Shown here one piece after another: positions 39,112 to 49,569 of a stretch of 49,645 bases of DNA. Each line of letters starts with the position of its first letter. Within the stretch, counting starts at the first letter, position 1. The notes beneath the pieces were generated by a model. The model did no database searches. It worked only from the letters and a program-made list of their open reading frames with translations, and was not told where the DNA came from. The position numbers and the translations under genes were made by a program. Source of the stretch: RFTU01 sp046094505 (GTDB lineage: Bacteria > Pseudomonadota > Gammaproteobacteria > Burkholderiales > Burkholderiaceae_C); contig JBJTHN010000034.1 of assembly GCA_046094505.1 (NCBI GenBank), positions 1-49,645 on the forward strand, in the 5' to 3' direction.

Positions 39112-40290
39112 TCACAGCTCAAGCCGACCGGCGTATCCGGTCATCTCCAGGTAGCCCACGCCCACAGACCGGCCCTGTTCGTCCAACACGCGGCTGATGC
39201 CCTCCCAATAGACGGTGCCGGTGCGGGCACGGTTATCCAGCTCCTGCGCATCGGCCAAGCCTTGCACCCGGTGCCGCCCAGCAGGCGTTTGAACCGTCCA
39301 TTCCACCGGGTACAGCCCGTTGGTGGCGGGGCTGCGCCAGGTCCGTTCGGGGCGCATCAGCACCTCCTGTGGGGTAAAGCTTCTCATGGCGCCTTGGGCT
39401 GTTCGCCAGGACCCACCGGCCCACAACACCGAGCCGTCCTGGCGCCGCAAGCGAAACACCGTCAGTGCACCGCCATCGTCCAGGTTCAGGCCCATCCAGT
39501 CCCAACCCACGGCCTCGGGGTCGAGCAGGGCCTGGCTCCATTCGTGGTCCAGCCAGCCCACGCCTTGCACCGCTTGGGCCTGGCCCTGCAGCCGCAGCTG
39601 CCCACCGACCCTGAGCTGCGGCTGGCTGTAGTAGCCGCTGGCATGGCCCGGGCGGGGGCTTTTGCGGCTGTAGCCCTGATCGCCCTGCAGAACCGGGGGC
39701 TGAGGCGACTGCAGGGTGAGTTGCAGGCCAAAGCCGCCACTCTCGTCTTCCCAGGCCCCTTCGTAGACCGATGCCTGGACCGGCCCGTGTCGGCGCAGGT
39801 GCCATCGGCCCAGGTGCACGCCCGTGTCATCCAGGCGGGCCCCCGCCGGGGCGGTGGGGTCGGTTTGCCCGTTCCAGCGGGACCACCGCTCAGCGTGCAC
39901 CAGCTTGCCCGAGGCCACATCGGTCAGGGCTGCATGCGCAAACACCAGATGCCGTGCGCGCAGCCGGCTGCTGCCGTCTGGCGATCCTCGGAGGGCCTGA
40001 ACCTGGGTGCGAAAGAAGGTGATCTGAAAACCGTAACGGGGGTCTCCCGTACCCGCGCGTTGCAGCGCTCCGGTCACGTACCACCACTCCAGGCGCGTGC
40101 CCGGGTGCGCCCCGAAGTCGCGCGGAAACTGCAGGGCGCGGCCCGCCCGCGGCTCATCATCGCCCGCCCCCGAAGCCACTGAAGGCCGCAGCGACGACGC
40201 GGTGGCATCGGCACCTTGGAGACCCAAGAGGCCGGTACCGGCGGCTGCACATTGCAGCCAGGCCCGCCGACCAAGTTCACCGGCCTTCAT
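39112..40290 (-). CDS. AttH/CrtC-type lipocalin-like secreted protein
   Basis: A periplasmic protein of 392 residues with two lipocalin-like domains, of the AttH/carotenoid 1,2-hydratase group. Signal peptide: GELGRRAWLQCAAAGTGLLG (a twin-arginine-like GRRAWLQ) ending near ADATAS. Signature segments are LEWWYVTGALQ, YGFQITFFRTQ, GWLDHEWSQALLDPEAVGWDW and TNGLYPVEWTV. No carotenoid genes are present, so the role is probably tied to the adjacent ABC permease (AttFG-like). It begins one base after the permease stop (TGAGATG), which indicates coupling. Confidence 0.85.
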   Translation of the reverse strand: MKAGELGRRAWLQCAAAGTGLLGLQGADATASSLRPSVASGAGDDEPRAGRALQFPRDFGAHPGTRLEWWYVTGALQRAGTGDPRYGFQITFFRTQVQALRGSPDGSSRLRARHLVFAHAALTDVASGKLVHAERWSRWNGQTDPTAPAGARLDDTGVHLGRWHLRRHGPVQASVYEGAWEDESGGFGLQLTLQSPQPPVLQGDQGYSRKSPRPGHASGYYSQPQLRVGGQLRLQGQAQAVQGVGWLDHEWSQALLDPEAVGWDWMGLNLDDGGALTVFRLRRQDGSVLWAGGSWRTAQGAMRSFTPQEVLMRPERTWRSPATNGLYPVEWTVQTPAGRHRVQGLADAQELDNRARTGTVYWEGISRVLDEQGRSVGVGYLEMTGYAGRLEL

Positions 40291-40291
40291 C

Positions 40292-42925
40292 TCACCAGTC
40301 CTCCTTGACCGACCGTACCGCATCGGCCGACACCGCCGCACGGGCGCTGATGGCCGCTGTGAGGCTGCCGGCCAGCACCACGCCGCCACACAAGGCCAGC
40401 AGGCGCGGCCACGGCAGTACCCACTCCATGGTCCAGTGAAAGCTCTGCGGGTTGACCACATGCACCAGAACGGCGCTCACGGCCAGGCCCAGTAAGAGAC
40501 CGGCCAACGCGCCCGCTGCGGTCCAGGCGGCGCCCTCGGCGGCCACGATGCCCACGATCTGGCCTCTTGTGAGCCCCAGGTGGGTGAGCAGACCAAACTC
40601 CTTTCGACGTGCCAGAACCTGTGCTGAAAAGCTGGCCGCAATGCCAAACAAGCCGATGCCGATGGCCAGTGCCTGCAGGTAGTAGGTGACGGCGAAGCTG
40701 CGGTCGAAGATGCGCATGGACAGGGCGCGGATTTGCGCAGGCACGGCGAACTCAATCAGCGATGCGTGTCCGACCAGCGCTCTCAGCTGACCTTGCACTT
40801 GATCCAAGTCGGCACCGGCCTTCACATGGATGGCCAGGTCGTTGACGCGCAGGTCACCCGTCAGGGCTTGGTACTCGCCCAGGTCCAGCGCCAAGGCACC
40901 GAACTGCCGGGCGTAATCCCGCCACACCCCCATCACGAAGATCTGCAGTTCAATGGGACCTCGATCGGTGGACACGGGAACAGCCAGGGTGGCGCCGGGG
41001 TGGGCGCCATAGAGCATCTCCAGGGCCTCGCTCACGTAGCCGGCCACGAGGGCCGAGCCCTGAGCAGGCTGTGCGGCCTGTGCGGCCTGCGCGGCGTTCA
41101 GGGCGTCACGCGTGATCACGGAGCCCACCATCGGCAGCACCTGCTCCACCCGGCGCCGACCCTGGGTATCTGCGCTCAGTGGGCGTGCCACGACGCTGAT
41201 GGGCGGACGTTGAGGGTCCAGCACGACCGAGCGTGTGCGGGCCGCTTCCACCCGCGCGACACCGTCCAGCCCGGCAGCGGCCTGTACAAACGCCGCGGGC
41301 AGAAAGGCCCCATCACTGGCGGCGCTGCTCGTGGCGGTTCGGGCGTACAGATCGGCGGGCAACACCTGTTCCAGCCACTGGGACACACCGCTGCGAAAAC
41401 TGTCGACCATCACGGTGAGCGCCACCGCCAAGCTCAGGCTGGCCACGACGCCGGCCACGGCCACCGTGGCCGCTTGCCGCTCGTGGCGGGCGCGGCCAAT
41501 CGCCAGCACGGCCAACACCTGGTCCTGGGGGTTCAGGCGCTTGAGCATCAGCGCCACCACCGCCGGCACGCAGGCGATGCCGCCCAGGAGCAGCAGGGCC
41601 ACCGCGGCATAGGCCCCCAAGGCCAAGCCCTGCCAGGGCGGCAAAAGGGCCAGTGCGCAACCCACGGCCAACAAGGCCGGCCCGGCACCGGCCGGCAGGC
41701 TGCGAACCGCTGTGCCGCCCAAGCCCTTGAGGGCCTGTGCCACCGACAGACCTTGTGCCTGGCGCGCGGGCGACCAGGCGCCCAAGAGTGCGGCCAGCAC
41801 CCCCAAGGCGCCGAAGCCAGCGGCCGCGGTGGCCGAGAGCTGCAGGCTGGGTGCAATGCCCGGAAAGTAGCCGCCTCCCAGGTCACCGGCCAGCCAGTGC
41901 AAGGCCAGTGCCGCAGCCCCCACGCCCATGAGCAGGCCCAAGGCGCTGCCGGCCACACCCAGCCCGAAGGACTCGGCCAGGATCAACCCCAGCCGCTGGC
42001 GTGCCGACAAGCCCATCACGCCCAGCAGGGCCAGAGAGGGTGTGCGCTGTGCCACCGACAGCGACTGCACCGAAAAGACCAGAAACGCGCCCACGAACAG
42101 GGCCACCAGGGCCAGCACCGTGAGGTTGACACGATAGGCTCGCGACGCGGTGGACACGCGCTGCGCACCTTCGTCAGGGGCCTGCAGGCGCGCGCCGTCG
42201 GGCCACCAGGGCTGCTGGCGCCACTGCGCTTGCAGCGCGGGCAGCGTGCGGCCCACTTGCAGCCGCAGTTCGATGCGGCTGACACGGCCCACGGCGTCAA
42301 AGTGTTCCTGGGCGCCGGCGATGTCTACAACGGCCATCGGCGAGCCGCCTGCGGCCACGGTGCCGCCGACCACGAGTGATCGCAGCGCCAGGCCGGTTTG
42401 CAGCTTCAGCGTCTGCCCTGGCTGAACCTGCAGCACCTGCAAGGCAGCCGGGTTGAGGAAGATGCGTTGGGGGTCCAGCGCACCCAAGCGGTCCTGCTGA
42501 GGTCCTGCGGTCCGTGGCAGCAGGTCGGGTGCCACCACCGCGACGCTCAAGGCATCCAGGCCTAGCACCTTGAGGGCCCTGCGCTCACCGCCCGCATCCA
42601 GCGCATAGCCGTCGATCTCCAGCACTGGGCTGGCCGCCACCACGCCGTCCTGCGCTTGCACGGCGTCCCAGACGCGGTCGTCGCAAAACTGGGGGCACTG
42701 CAGCGCACCGTCCGACTGACCCGTGGCACTGCGCACCGCCGAGGAAAACTCCGACAGCGCCGACTCGTTGATCAGGTGAACCGAGAAGGCCAAGGCCACG
42801 CCCAAGGCCACAGCCAAGACCCCGATGCCTTGGCGCCAGGGGTGCAAGCGCCATTCGCGCAGGCTCACCTCCCGCAGCAGGGGCCAGAGCCAGCCCATTG
42901 GCCAGCTGCTTTCGGTGGCACGCAT
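40292..42925 (-). CDS. FtsX-like ABC permease (AttF/AttG-like)
   Basis: An 877-residue inner-membrane permease of the MacB/LolC-like class. Ten helices are apparent: one at the N-terminus (about 28-50; IGVLAVALGVALAFSVHLINE), a large periplasmic domain with two Cys (ALQCPQFCDD), a core of helices, a second periplasmic domain (about 540-720), and the final three FtsX helices (LAIGIGLFGIAASFSAQVLA, and two more). The ATPase is encoded immediately upstream, and the stop/start overlap (TGATG) couples them. It would extrude or release a lipoprotein or lipid in combination with the lipocalin-like protein. Confidence 0.85.
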   Translation of the reverse strand: MRATESSWPMGWLWPLLREVSLREWRLHPWRQGIGVLAVALGVALAFSVHLINESALSEFSSAVRSATGQSDGALQCPQFCDDRVWDAVQAQDGVVAASPVLEIDGYALDAGGERRALKVLGLDALSVAVVAPDLLPRTAGPQQDRLGALDPQRIFLNPAALQVLQVQPGQTLKLQTGLALRSLVVGGTVAAGGSPMAVVDIAGAQEHFDAVGRVSRIELRLQVGRTLPALQAQWRQQPWWPDGARLQAPDEGAQRVSTASRAYRVNLTVLALVALFVGAFLVFSVQSLSVAQRTPSLALLGVMGLSARQRLGLILAESFGLGVAGSALGLLMGVGAAALALHWLAGDLGGGYFPGIAPSLQLSATAAAGFGALGVLAALLGAWSPARQAQGLSVAQALKGLGGTAVRSLPAGAGPALLAVGCALALLPPWQGLALGAYAAVALLLLGGIACVPAVVALMLKRLNPQDQVLAVLAIGRARHERQAATVAVAGVVASLSLAVALTVMVDSFRSGVSQWLEQVLPADLYARTATSSAASDGAFLPAAFVQAAAGLDGVARVEAARTRSVVLDPQRPPISVVARPLSADTQGRRRVEQVLPMVGSVITRDALNAAQAAQAAQPAQGSALVAGYVSEALEMLYGAHPGATLAVPVSTDRGPIELQIFVMGVWRDYARQFGALALDLGEYQALTGDLRVNDLAIHVKAGADLDQVQGQLRALVGHASLIEFAVPAQIRALSMRIFDRSFAVTYYLQALAIGIGLFGIAASFSAQVLARRKEFGLLTHLGLTRGQIVGIVAAEGAAWTAAGALAGLLLGLAVSAVLVHVVNPQSFHWTMEWVLPWPRLLALCGGVVLAGSLTAAISARAAVSADAVRSVKEDW

Positions 42926-43581
42926 CAGGCCGGCCCGATGCCGTCAGGCCGCAACTGCAGCACACGGTCTGCGGCGCGCGCGGCCGCCTGCGAGTGCGTC
43001 ACCAGGACGCAGCCGGCCTGCATCTCGCGCACCTGCTGGCTCAGCAAGGCCATGACGCGCTCGGCGGTCTCGGGGTCCAGATTGCCCGTGGGTTCGTCGG
43101 CCAGCACCAGCGTGGGCCGGTGCGCCAGTGCGCGGGCGATCGCCACACGCTGCAACTGTCCACCGGACAGGGTGCGGGGCTCGCGTGCTTCGAATCCCTC
43201 AAGGCCGACCGCGTGCAGCATGTCCCGCACGCGCGCCTCCCGTTCGGCGCGGGGCACCTGTAGCAGCAGCAGCGGCAGGGCCACGTTTTGAGCCACGCTC
43301 AGGTGCGGCAGCACATGGAAGGCCTGAAACACAAAGCCCACATCGCGCCGCCGCCAATGTGCCAGTGCGGCCTCCTGCAGTTGGAGGATCGGCGTTCCGT
43401 TGAGCTCCACCCGGCCTTCCTGAACCGCATCCAGGCCTGCCAGTCCGTTGAGCAGGGTGGACTTGCCCACGCCGGATTCCCCCAGAACCGCCACCAGCTC
43501 GCCCCGCCCCACGGTGAAGGACACGTTGCGAAAGACCCAATCGGGCCCGTAGCGCTTGCCCAGGCCCTCCACCCTCAACAC
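42925..43581 (-). CDS. ABC transporter ATPase (LolD/MacB-type)
   Basis: A 218-residue nucleotide-binding subunit. Motifs: Walker A GESGVGKST, Q-loop FVFQAFHVLP, signature LSGGQLQRVAIARAL, Walker B LVLADEPTGNLD and H-loop VTHSQ, a strong match to LolD/MacB ATPases. The GTG start (with GGAGG about seven bases upstream) lies within the last bases of miaA and encodes MLRVEGLGKRYG. It serves the permease encoded next. The extended frame upstream is a shadow of miaA. Confidence 0.9.
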   Translation of the reverse strand: MLRVEGLGKRYGPDWVFRNVSFTVGRGELVAVLGESGVGKSTLLNGLAGLDAVQEGRVELNGTPILQLQEAALAHWRRRDVGFVFQAFHVLPHLSVAQNVALPLLLLQVPRAEREARVRDMLHAVGLEGFEAREPRTLSGGQLQRVAIARALAHRPTLVLADEPTGNLDPETAERVMALLSQQVREMQAGCVLVTHSQAAARAADRVLQLRPDGIGPA

Positions 43582-44561
43582 GGTGTGCCTCCGCAGGCCA
43601 GTGCGGCCACCAGGGCCACCACGGTGTCGGGCGTGGTCGGGTCTTGCGCATCCAAAACGTGCCGATGGGGCATGCTGCGCAACCAGGTCAGTTGTCGCTT
43701 GGCCAACTGGCGCGTGGCGGCCACGCCCGTCTCGCGCAGGGTGCGGTGCAGGGCGGCGCCCTCCAGCCCCGCATCCAGGGCCTGCCAGGCCTGCCGGTAG
43801 CCCACGCAGCGCATGGAGGGCAGGTCGGCGCACAGATCGCCCCGGCCGCGCAGCAGGCGTACCTCATCCAGGAAGCCTTCGTCGAGCATGTAATCAAAGC
43901 GCAGCGCGATGCGTTCGTGCAGCCAGGCACGGTCCTTTGGCTCCAAACTGATCAGCAGGGCTGGGCTGATGCCCGCTGAGGTGACTGCCGGGTCGGCGTG
44001 GTAACTCGACAAGGGCTGTCCCGTTTGCCGCCACACCTCCAGGGCACGCTGGATGCGTTGGGCATCGTTGGCTTGCAGGCGGTCGGCCGTGATCGGGTCC
44101 ACCCGGCGCAACTCGGCGTGCATTTCAGGCCAACCGCGTGCGCGCCCCTCAGCGATCAAGGCGTCTCGCAGCCCGAGGTCGGTGCTGGGCATGGCCGCCA
44201 GCCCATCCACAAGCGCCTTGATGTAGAGCATGGTGCCGCCCACCAACAGGGGCAAGCGACCGCGTGAATTGACCTCGCGGATGAGGCGGCGCGCATCCTG
44301 GGCGAACCGCGCCGCGGAGTAGCGCTCGGTGGGCTCCATCAGGTCGATGAGGTGGTGGGGAATCTGGGCCCGCTGGCGCGCCGTCGGCTTGGCCGTTCCG
44401 ATGTCCATGCCGCGAAACACCAAGGCGGAGTCCACGCTGATGATCTCCACGGCCACCTTGTGCGCCACCATCAGGGCAACGCCGCTCTTGCCACTGGCGG
44501 TTGGGCCGACCAGGCCCACCCAGCGGTCCAAGTCCGACGGTCGTTCAGGCAAACCGTTCAT
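43575..44561 (-). CDS. miaA: tRNA dimethylallyltransferase MiaA
   Basis: Adds the dimethylallyl group to A37 of tRNAs reading codons that begin with U. The 328-residue protein has the P-loop GPTASGKSGVAL, DSALVFRGMDIGTAKP, HHLIDLMEPTERYSAARF, GGTMLYIKALVDGL and the C-terminal RCVGYRQAWQAL and KRQLTWLR, all in family order. The start overlaps the rluF-like gene by 17 bases; the end overlaps the ABC ATPase gene by seven. It is part of the mutL-rluF-miaA cluster common in betaproteobacteria. Confidence 0.96.
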   Translation of the reverse strand: MNGLPERPSDLDRWVGLVGPTASGKSGVALMVAHKVAVEIISVDSALVFRGMDIGTAKPTARQRAQIPHHLIDLMEPTERYSAARFAQDARRLIREVNSRGRLPLLVGGTMLYIKALVDGLAAMPSTDLGLRDALIAEGRARGWPEMHAELRRVDPITADRLQANDAQRIQRALEVWRQTGQPLSSYHADPAVTSAGISPALLISLEPKDRAWLHERIALRFDYMLDEGFLDEVRLLRGRGDLCADLPSMRCVGYRQAWQALDAGLEGAALHRTLRETGVAATRQLAKRQLTWLRSMPHRHVLDAQDPTTPDTVVALVAALACGGTPC

Positions 44562-45321
44562 GTGGACCCAGGTAGCGCCATTGACCCAGCGGCAGCTTGC
44601 CCAACACCACGCTGCCGATGCGCACGCGCTTGAGGCCCAGTACCTCCAGGCCGACCAGTTCGCACATGCGCCGGATCTGCCGCTTACGGCCTTCGCGCAG
44701 CACGAAACGCAGTTGGTCTTCGTTTTGCCAACTCACCTTCGCGGGCTTGAGCCGCACGCCGTCCAGGCTCAGTCCATGGTTGAGGCGGGCCAGTCCTTCG
44801 GCCGACAAGCGGCCACCCGCTTGAAGCGCCACGCGCACCAGGTATTCCTTCTCCACGGTGGAGTCCTCACCGATCAGTTGCTTGGCCACACGGCCATCTT
44901 GCGTGAGTATCAATAGGCCCGTGGAGTCGATGTCCAGGCGACCAGCCGGTGCCAGGTGCCGCAGATGGCCGAGGTGAAAGCGAGCGGGGCCTCGGTCCTC
45001 CGCCCAGCGTGTTTGGGCTTGGATCAGAGAAACCGCTGGCGGGTAACCATCTTCGGCTTGCCCACTGACGATGCCGATGGGCTTGTGCAACAGCACCGTC
45101 ACCCGCTGGGCCTGCTGCTGCCGCGCAGCCGGGTCCACTTCGATCCGCGCATCGGGCTTGACGCGCTGGCCCAACACGGCCACTTGCCCATTGACCGTCA
45201 CCCAGCCGGCTTCAATCCATTCATCGGCCTCACGGCGTGAAGCCAAGCCCAGCGCCGTCATCCGCTTGGAAAGCCGCTCTCCGTCGGGATGGAGCGCCGC
45301 AGGTGGCCGCGCAGTGTTCAT
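44545..45321 (-). CDS. rluF: 23S rRNA pseudouridine synthase, RluF type
   Basis: A 258-residue RNA-modifying enzyme of the RsuA/RluB/E/F class. An S4 RNA-binding domain (about 17-65; LSKRMTALGLASRREADEWI, GWVTVNGQVAVLGQRVKPD) is followed by the catalytic domain with APAGRLDIDSTGLL, in which Asp of RLD is the nucleophile, and EGRKRQIRRMCELVGLEV. The LLHKPIGIVSGQAEDG start of the second domain resembles RluF (position 2604 in E. coli), so I use that symbol; RsuA-like specificity is not excluded. It begins six bases after mutL. Confidence 0.8.
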   Translation of the reverse strand: MNTARPPAALHPDGERLSKRMTALGLASRREADEWIEAGWVTVNGQVAVLGQRVKPDARIEVDPAARQQQAQRVTVLLHKPIGIVSGQAEDGYPPAVSLIQAQTRWAEDRGPARFHLGHLRHLAPAGRLDIDSTGLLILTQDGRVAKQLIGEDSTVEKEYLVRVALQAGGRLSAEGLARLNHGLSLDGVRLKPAKVSWQNEDQLRFVLREGRKRQIRRMCELVGLEVLGLKRVRIGSVVLGKLPLGQWRYLGPHERFA

Positions 45322-45327
45322 GTGGGT

Positions 45328-47193
45328 TCAGCGTCCCCGCAAAAAGAGTTGATCGAGTTCACGCAGCGTGACCTGGCGCCAGGTGGGTCGGCCATGGTTG
45401 CACTGGTCGGACCGCTCGGTGTGTTCCATGTCCCGCAGCAGGGCATTCATCTCGGGCAGGGTCAGCTGTCGGTTCGCACGCACGGCACCATGGCAGGCCA
45501 TCGAAGCCAGCAGGTCGTCGCGCGTGCGGCCCACGGCGCGGCTGGCGCCCCACTGCGCCAAGTCGGCCAGCACACTGCGCGCCAGTGCCACGGGGTCGGC
45601 CTGCGGCAACGCAGCCGGTCGGCTGCGCACGGCCAAGGTCGTCGGCCCCAGGGGCGAAAGCTCCAGGCCCAGTTGCTCCAGGGTCGGCCCGTGGTCCTGC
45701 GCGGTGGCCAGCTCGGCCGGCGTGGCCGCAAAGCTGGCGGGAATCAGCAGGCTTTGGGCGGCCAAGGCCCCACCGCGCCGCGCCTCGTCGGCCTTGAGCC
45801 GTTCGTAAACGATGCGTTCATGGGCCGCGTGCATGTCCACCACGATCAAGCCTTGGCGGTTCTGCGACAGGATGTACACACCGTGCAGCTGTCCCAGTGC
45901 GCGCCCCAAGGGCCAGTCCTCGTCCTGTACGTTGGGGCCGGGCGCTGCAGCCACACCGGCTGCCGGCTCGTGGGCCTGAACGGGACCCAGCTCACCATAC
46001 AAGGCCCGCGCCGCTTGAAGCGCCAGTGCGGGCTGCTGCGCTTGAGATGCAAACAGGCGGTGCGGCGATTCGGCCTGCACCGCGCGGGGTGGCGGGCGGT
46101 CAAGCCCCTGCAGCACCCGCGCATCTGCCACCGCGCCCTGGGTTGCTCGCGGGGTCGACAACACCGACTCGATGGCGTGCTGGACCACCTGGTGCACGGC
46201 TCGGCCGTCGCGAAAGCGCACCTCGGTTTTCGCGGGGTGGACGTTGACATCCACCAACTCCGGTGCAATTTCCAAAAAGAGCACGCAAGCGGGCTGCCGA
46301 TGTCCGTGCAGCACGTCTTCATATGCGGCGCGCAAGGCATGCGTGATGAGCTTGTCGCGGACATATCGCCCATTGACAAACACGTGCTGTTGATCGGCCC
46401 GCGCGCGCGCCACATCCGGCAGGCCCACACGGCCCCACAAGCGCAGCGGGCCGGCCTCGGCCTGCACCGGCAGGCTCGCGTGGTGGAACTCATCTCCCAA
46501 GACCTCGCGAATTCGCCGTTGTCGAGCTGCGTCGCTGCTGGCCGCTTCGTCGATCAGGGGGGGCACCCGCCACTGCTGGAGCAGCTTGCCCTCATGCCAC
46601 AGCGTGAAAGACACATCGGGCCGTGCCAGTGCATGCCGGCGCAGGGTCTCCACGCAGTGGGCCAACTCGGTGGCCTCACTCTTGAGAAACTTACGCCGCG
46701 CCGGGGTCGAGAAGAACAGCTCGCGCACCTCGACCGTGGTGCCCACTGCGCGCGTGGCCGGGGCCACCTCGCCGGTGCGTGCCTCCAGGCTCAGGGCGTG
46801 AGCGTCCTTGGAAGTGCGGCTGATGAGTTTGAGTTCGGAAACGGAGGCTATGGCCGCCAGCGCTTCACCCCGAAAACCCATGGTGCTCACGTGTTCGAGG
46901 TCGTGCAGGCTTCGGATCTTGCTGGTGGCGTGGCGCTTGAGGGCCAGCGGCAGGTCGCAGGCCGCGATTCCCAGGCCATCGTCCTCCAAGACGATGGACC
47001 GAACCCCACCGCCGTGCAGCCGCATCACGATGTCACGGGCGCCGGCATCCAGTGCGTTGTCCAGGAGTTCACGCACCACAGAGGCGGGGCGCTCCACCAC
47101 CTCGCCCGCGGCAATCTGGCTGATGAGTTCATCGGGCAGCTCCGCAATCGGCCGAGGGGTGGCGGGCATCAAATCCTGCGGGGCAAGGGGCAT
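45328..47193 (-). CDS. mutL: DNA mismatch repair protein MutL (nicking-type)
   Basis: ATP-dependent coordinator of mismatch repair, 621 residues. N-terminal GHKL ATPase: ISQIAAGEVVERPASVVREL with the catalytic Glu, LLDNALDAGA, EDDGLGI, TMGFRGEALAAI. The C-terminal half has DMHAAHERIVYE, which is DQHA-x2-E-x4-E with Met for Gln, plus ACHGAVRANR and CNHGRPTW. These motifs define the endonuclease-bearing MutL of organisms without MutH. The middle (about 330-430) is an Ala/Pro-rich linker. ATG 47193 is used; a second ATG eight codons on is possible. It heads the leftward cluster and is divergent from the DedA gene. Confidence 0.95.
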   Translation of the reverse strand: MPLAPQDLMPATPRPIAELPDELISQIAAGEVVERPASVVRELLDNALDAGARDIVMRLHGGGVRSIVLEDDGLGIAACDLPLALKRHATSKIRSLHDLEHVSTMGFRGEALAAIASVSELKLISRTSKDAHALSLEARTGEVAPATRAVGTTVEVRELFFSTPARRKFLKSEATELAHCVETLRRHALARPDVSFTLWHEGKLLQQWRVPPLIDEAASSDAARQRRIREVLGDEFHHASLPVQAEAGPLRLWGRVGLPDVARARADQQHVFVNGRYVRDKLITHALRAAYEDVLHGHRQPACVLFLEIAPELVDVNVHPAKTEVRFRDGRAVHQVVQHAIESVLSTPRATQGAVADARVLQGLDRPPPRAVQAESPHRLFASQAQQPALALQAARALYGELGPVQAHEPAAGVAAAPGPNVQDEDWPLGRALGQLHGVYILSQNRQGLIVVDMHAAHERIVYERLKADEARRGGALAAQSLLIPASFAATPAELATAQDHGPTLEQLGLELSPLGPTTLAVRSRPAALPQADPVALARSVLADLAQWGASRAVGRTRDDLLASMACHGAVRANRQLTLPEMNALLRDMEHTERSDQCNHGRPTWRQVTLRELDQLFLRGR

Positions 47194-47809
47194 GGGGTGA
47201 TTGTAGAGATGGGACAATGACCACCCATGGACGCCTTGCTCTTCCTGATGGACTTCATCCTGCACGTAGACCGCCACTTGGCGGCCTTCGTGGCCGCCTA
47301 TGGCCCTTGGGTGTACGCCCTGCTGTTTGCCATTGTGTTCGTCGAAACGGGACTGGTGGTGATGCCTTTCTTGCCGGGTGACTCTCTGTTGTTCGTCACG
47401 GGCGCTTTGGCCGGTGCTGGCCTCATCGACATCCAAATCGTCTTGCCCCTGCTGCTGGTGGCCGCCATCGCAGGAGACCAGACCAACTACGCCATTGGTG
47501 CCCGCGTGGGCCAAAAGGTCTGGACCTGGGAACACAGCCGGTGGTTCAACCGCCGGGCCTTTGAGCAGGCGCACGGGTTTTATGAGCGCCACGGTGGCGT
47601 CACCATCATCATCGCGCGCTTCATGCCCTTTGTTCGGACCTTCGCGCCGTTTGTGGCTGGCGTGGCGGCCATGAACCGCCGAGCCTTCACCCTCTACAAC
47701 GTGGTGGGTGCGGTACTGTGGGTGGTGGGCCTGGGCCTGGCCGGCTACTGGTTCGGCAACCTTGACTGGGTCCAGCGCCACCTCAGCAAGATCATCTGGG
47801 CTTTGATCA

Positions 47810-48805
<996 letters not shown>

Positions 48806-48821
48806 GGTCTTGTCCGTGACG

Positions 48822-49568
48822 TCAAAGGGTTCGGCGGCGGGCCATCGGTGGGTTGCGTGAGAAATACTGCCGGATGCCCTGGTGCAGGGCCTCGACCAGC
48901 CCAGCCTGGTACTGTGGATCGGCCAATCGGCGCTCCTCTTCCGGATTGGAGATGAAGGCCGCTTCCACCAGGACGCTGGGTACATCCGGGGCCTTCAAGA
49001 CGGCAAAGCCGGCCTGCTCCACACGGCGCTTGTGCAATCGGCCCACCCGGTCCAGCTGCGTCAGCAGCGCGCTGCCCAGCTGCAGGCTGTCGTTGATCTG
49101 CGCCGTGGTGCTCATGTCGAGCATGGCCCTGAGAACCTGGGCATCGGAGACAGGGGCCTGGATGCCGCCCACGGCGTCCGACGCATTTTCACGATCGGCC
49201 ATCCAGCGCGCTGCTGCGCTGGTCGCCCCTTGTGTGGACAGCGCATACACCGAAGCGCCGCGGGCCTGCGGCGTGAAGAAGGCATCGGCATGAATGGACA
49301 CCAGCAGGTCGGCCTGCACCCGTCGAGCGCGGCGCACCCGGTCTCCCAGGGGAACGAAGTAGTCGCCGTCGCGCGTCATGAAGGCCCGCATGCCGGGCGT
49401 GGCATTGATGCGGTCCCGCAACTGGCGCCCGATCGACAGCACCACATCCTTTTCCTTCAGGCCTTGTGGGCCAACCGCACCTGGGTCTTCGCCACCGTGA
49501 CCGGGGTCGATGGCCACCACGATCAATCGCTCCAGCCGCTGCAGATCCTGCGCGCTGGGCTCTGGCGT
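48822..49568 (-). CDS. N-acetylmuramoyl-L-alanine amidase (AmiC type), truncated
   Basis: The catalytic Amidase_3 domain of a periplasmic zinc amidase that splits septal peptidoglycan. Visible motifs: VVAIDPGHGGEDPGA (first Zn His and Glu), LVSIHADAF (second His) and VLVEAAFISNPEEE (catalytic Glu). About 249 residues are reliable. Upstream of about 49569 the frame stays open to the window end, but that part (residues read as ALWANRTWVFAT) is translated from a 76-base inverted copy of the gene itself and is not the real N-terminus, which should hold a signal peptide and AMIN domain. The esterase gene lies 16 bases downstream. Confidence 0.9.
   Translation of the reverse strand, partial: TPEPSAQDLQRLERLIVVAIDPGHGGEDPGAVGPQGLKEKDVVLSIGRQLRDRINATPGMRAFMTRDGDYFVPLGDRVRRARRVQADLLVSIHADAFFTPQARGASVYALSTQGATSAAARWMADRENASDAVGGIQAPVSDAQVLRAMLDMSTTAQINDSLQLGSALLTQLDRVGRLHKRRVEQAGFAVLKAPDVPSVLVEAAFISNPEEERRLADPQYQAGLVEALHQGIRQYFSRNPPMARRRTL
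49420..49495 (+). repeat. Inverted-repeat arm 1, inside the amidase gene
   Basis: 76 bases that recur as an exact reverse complement at 49570-49645. Arm 1 is in natural context, encoding PGAVGPQGLKEKDVVLSIG of the amidase on the minus strand. Confidence 0.97.
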
Positions 49569-49569
49569 C

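Noticed and set aside
39112..40290. Carotenoid 1,2-hydratase in carotenoid synthesis
   Set aside because: The AttH/CrtC fold is shared, but no crt gene is in the window and the gene is coupled to an ABC permease.
45289..47220. A 643-residue open frame on the + strand opposite mutL
   Set aside because: It is antisense to a clear mutL, has a low-complexity Gly/Arg/His/Gln-rich translation and no recognisable family; long antisense frames are common in GC-rich DNA.
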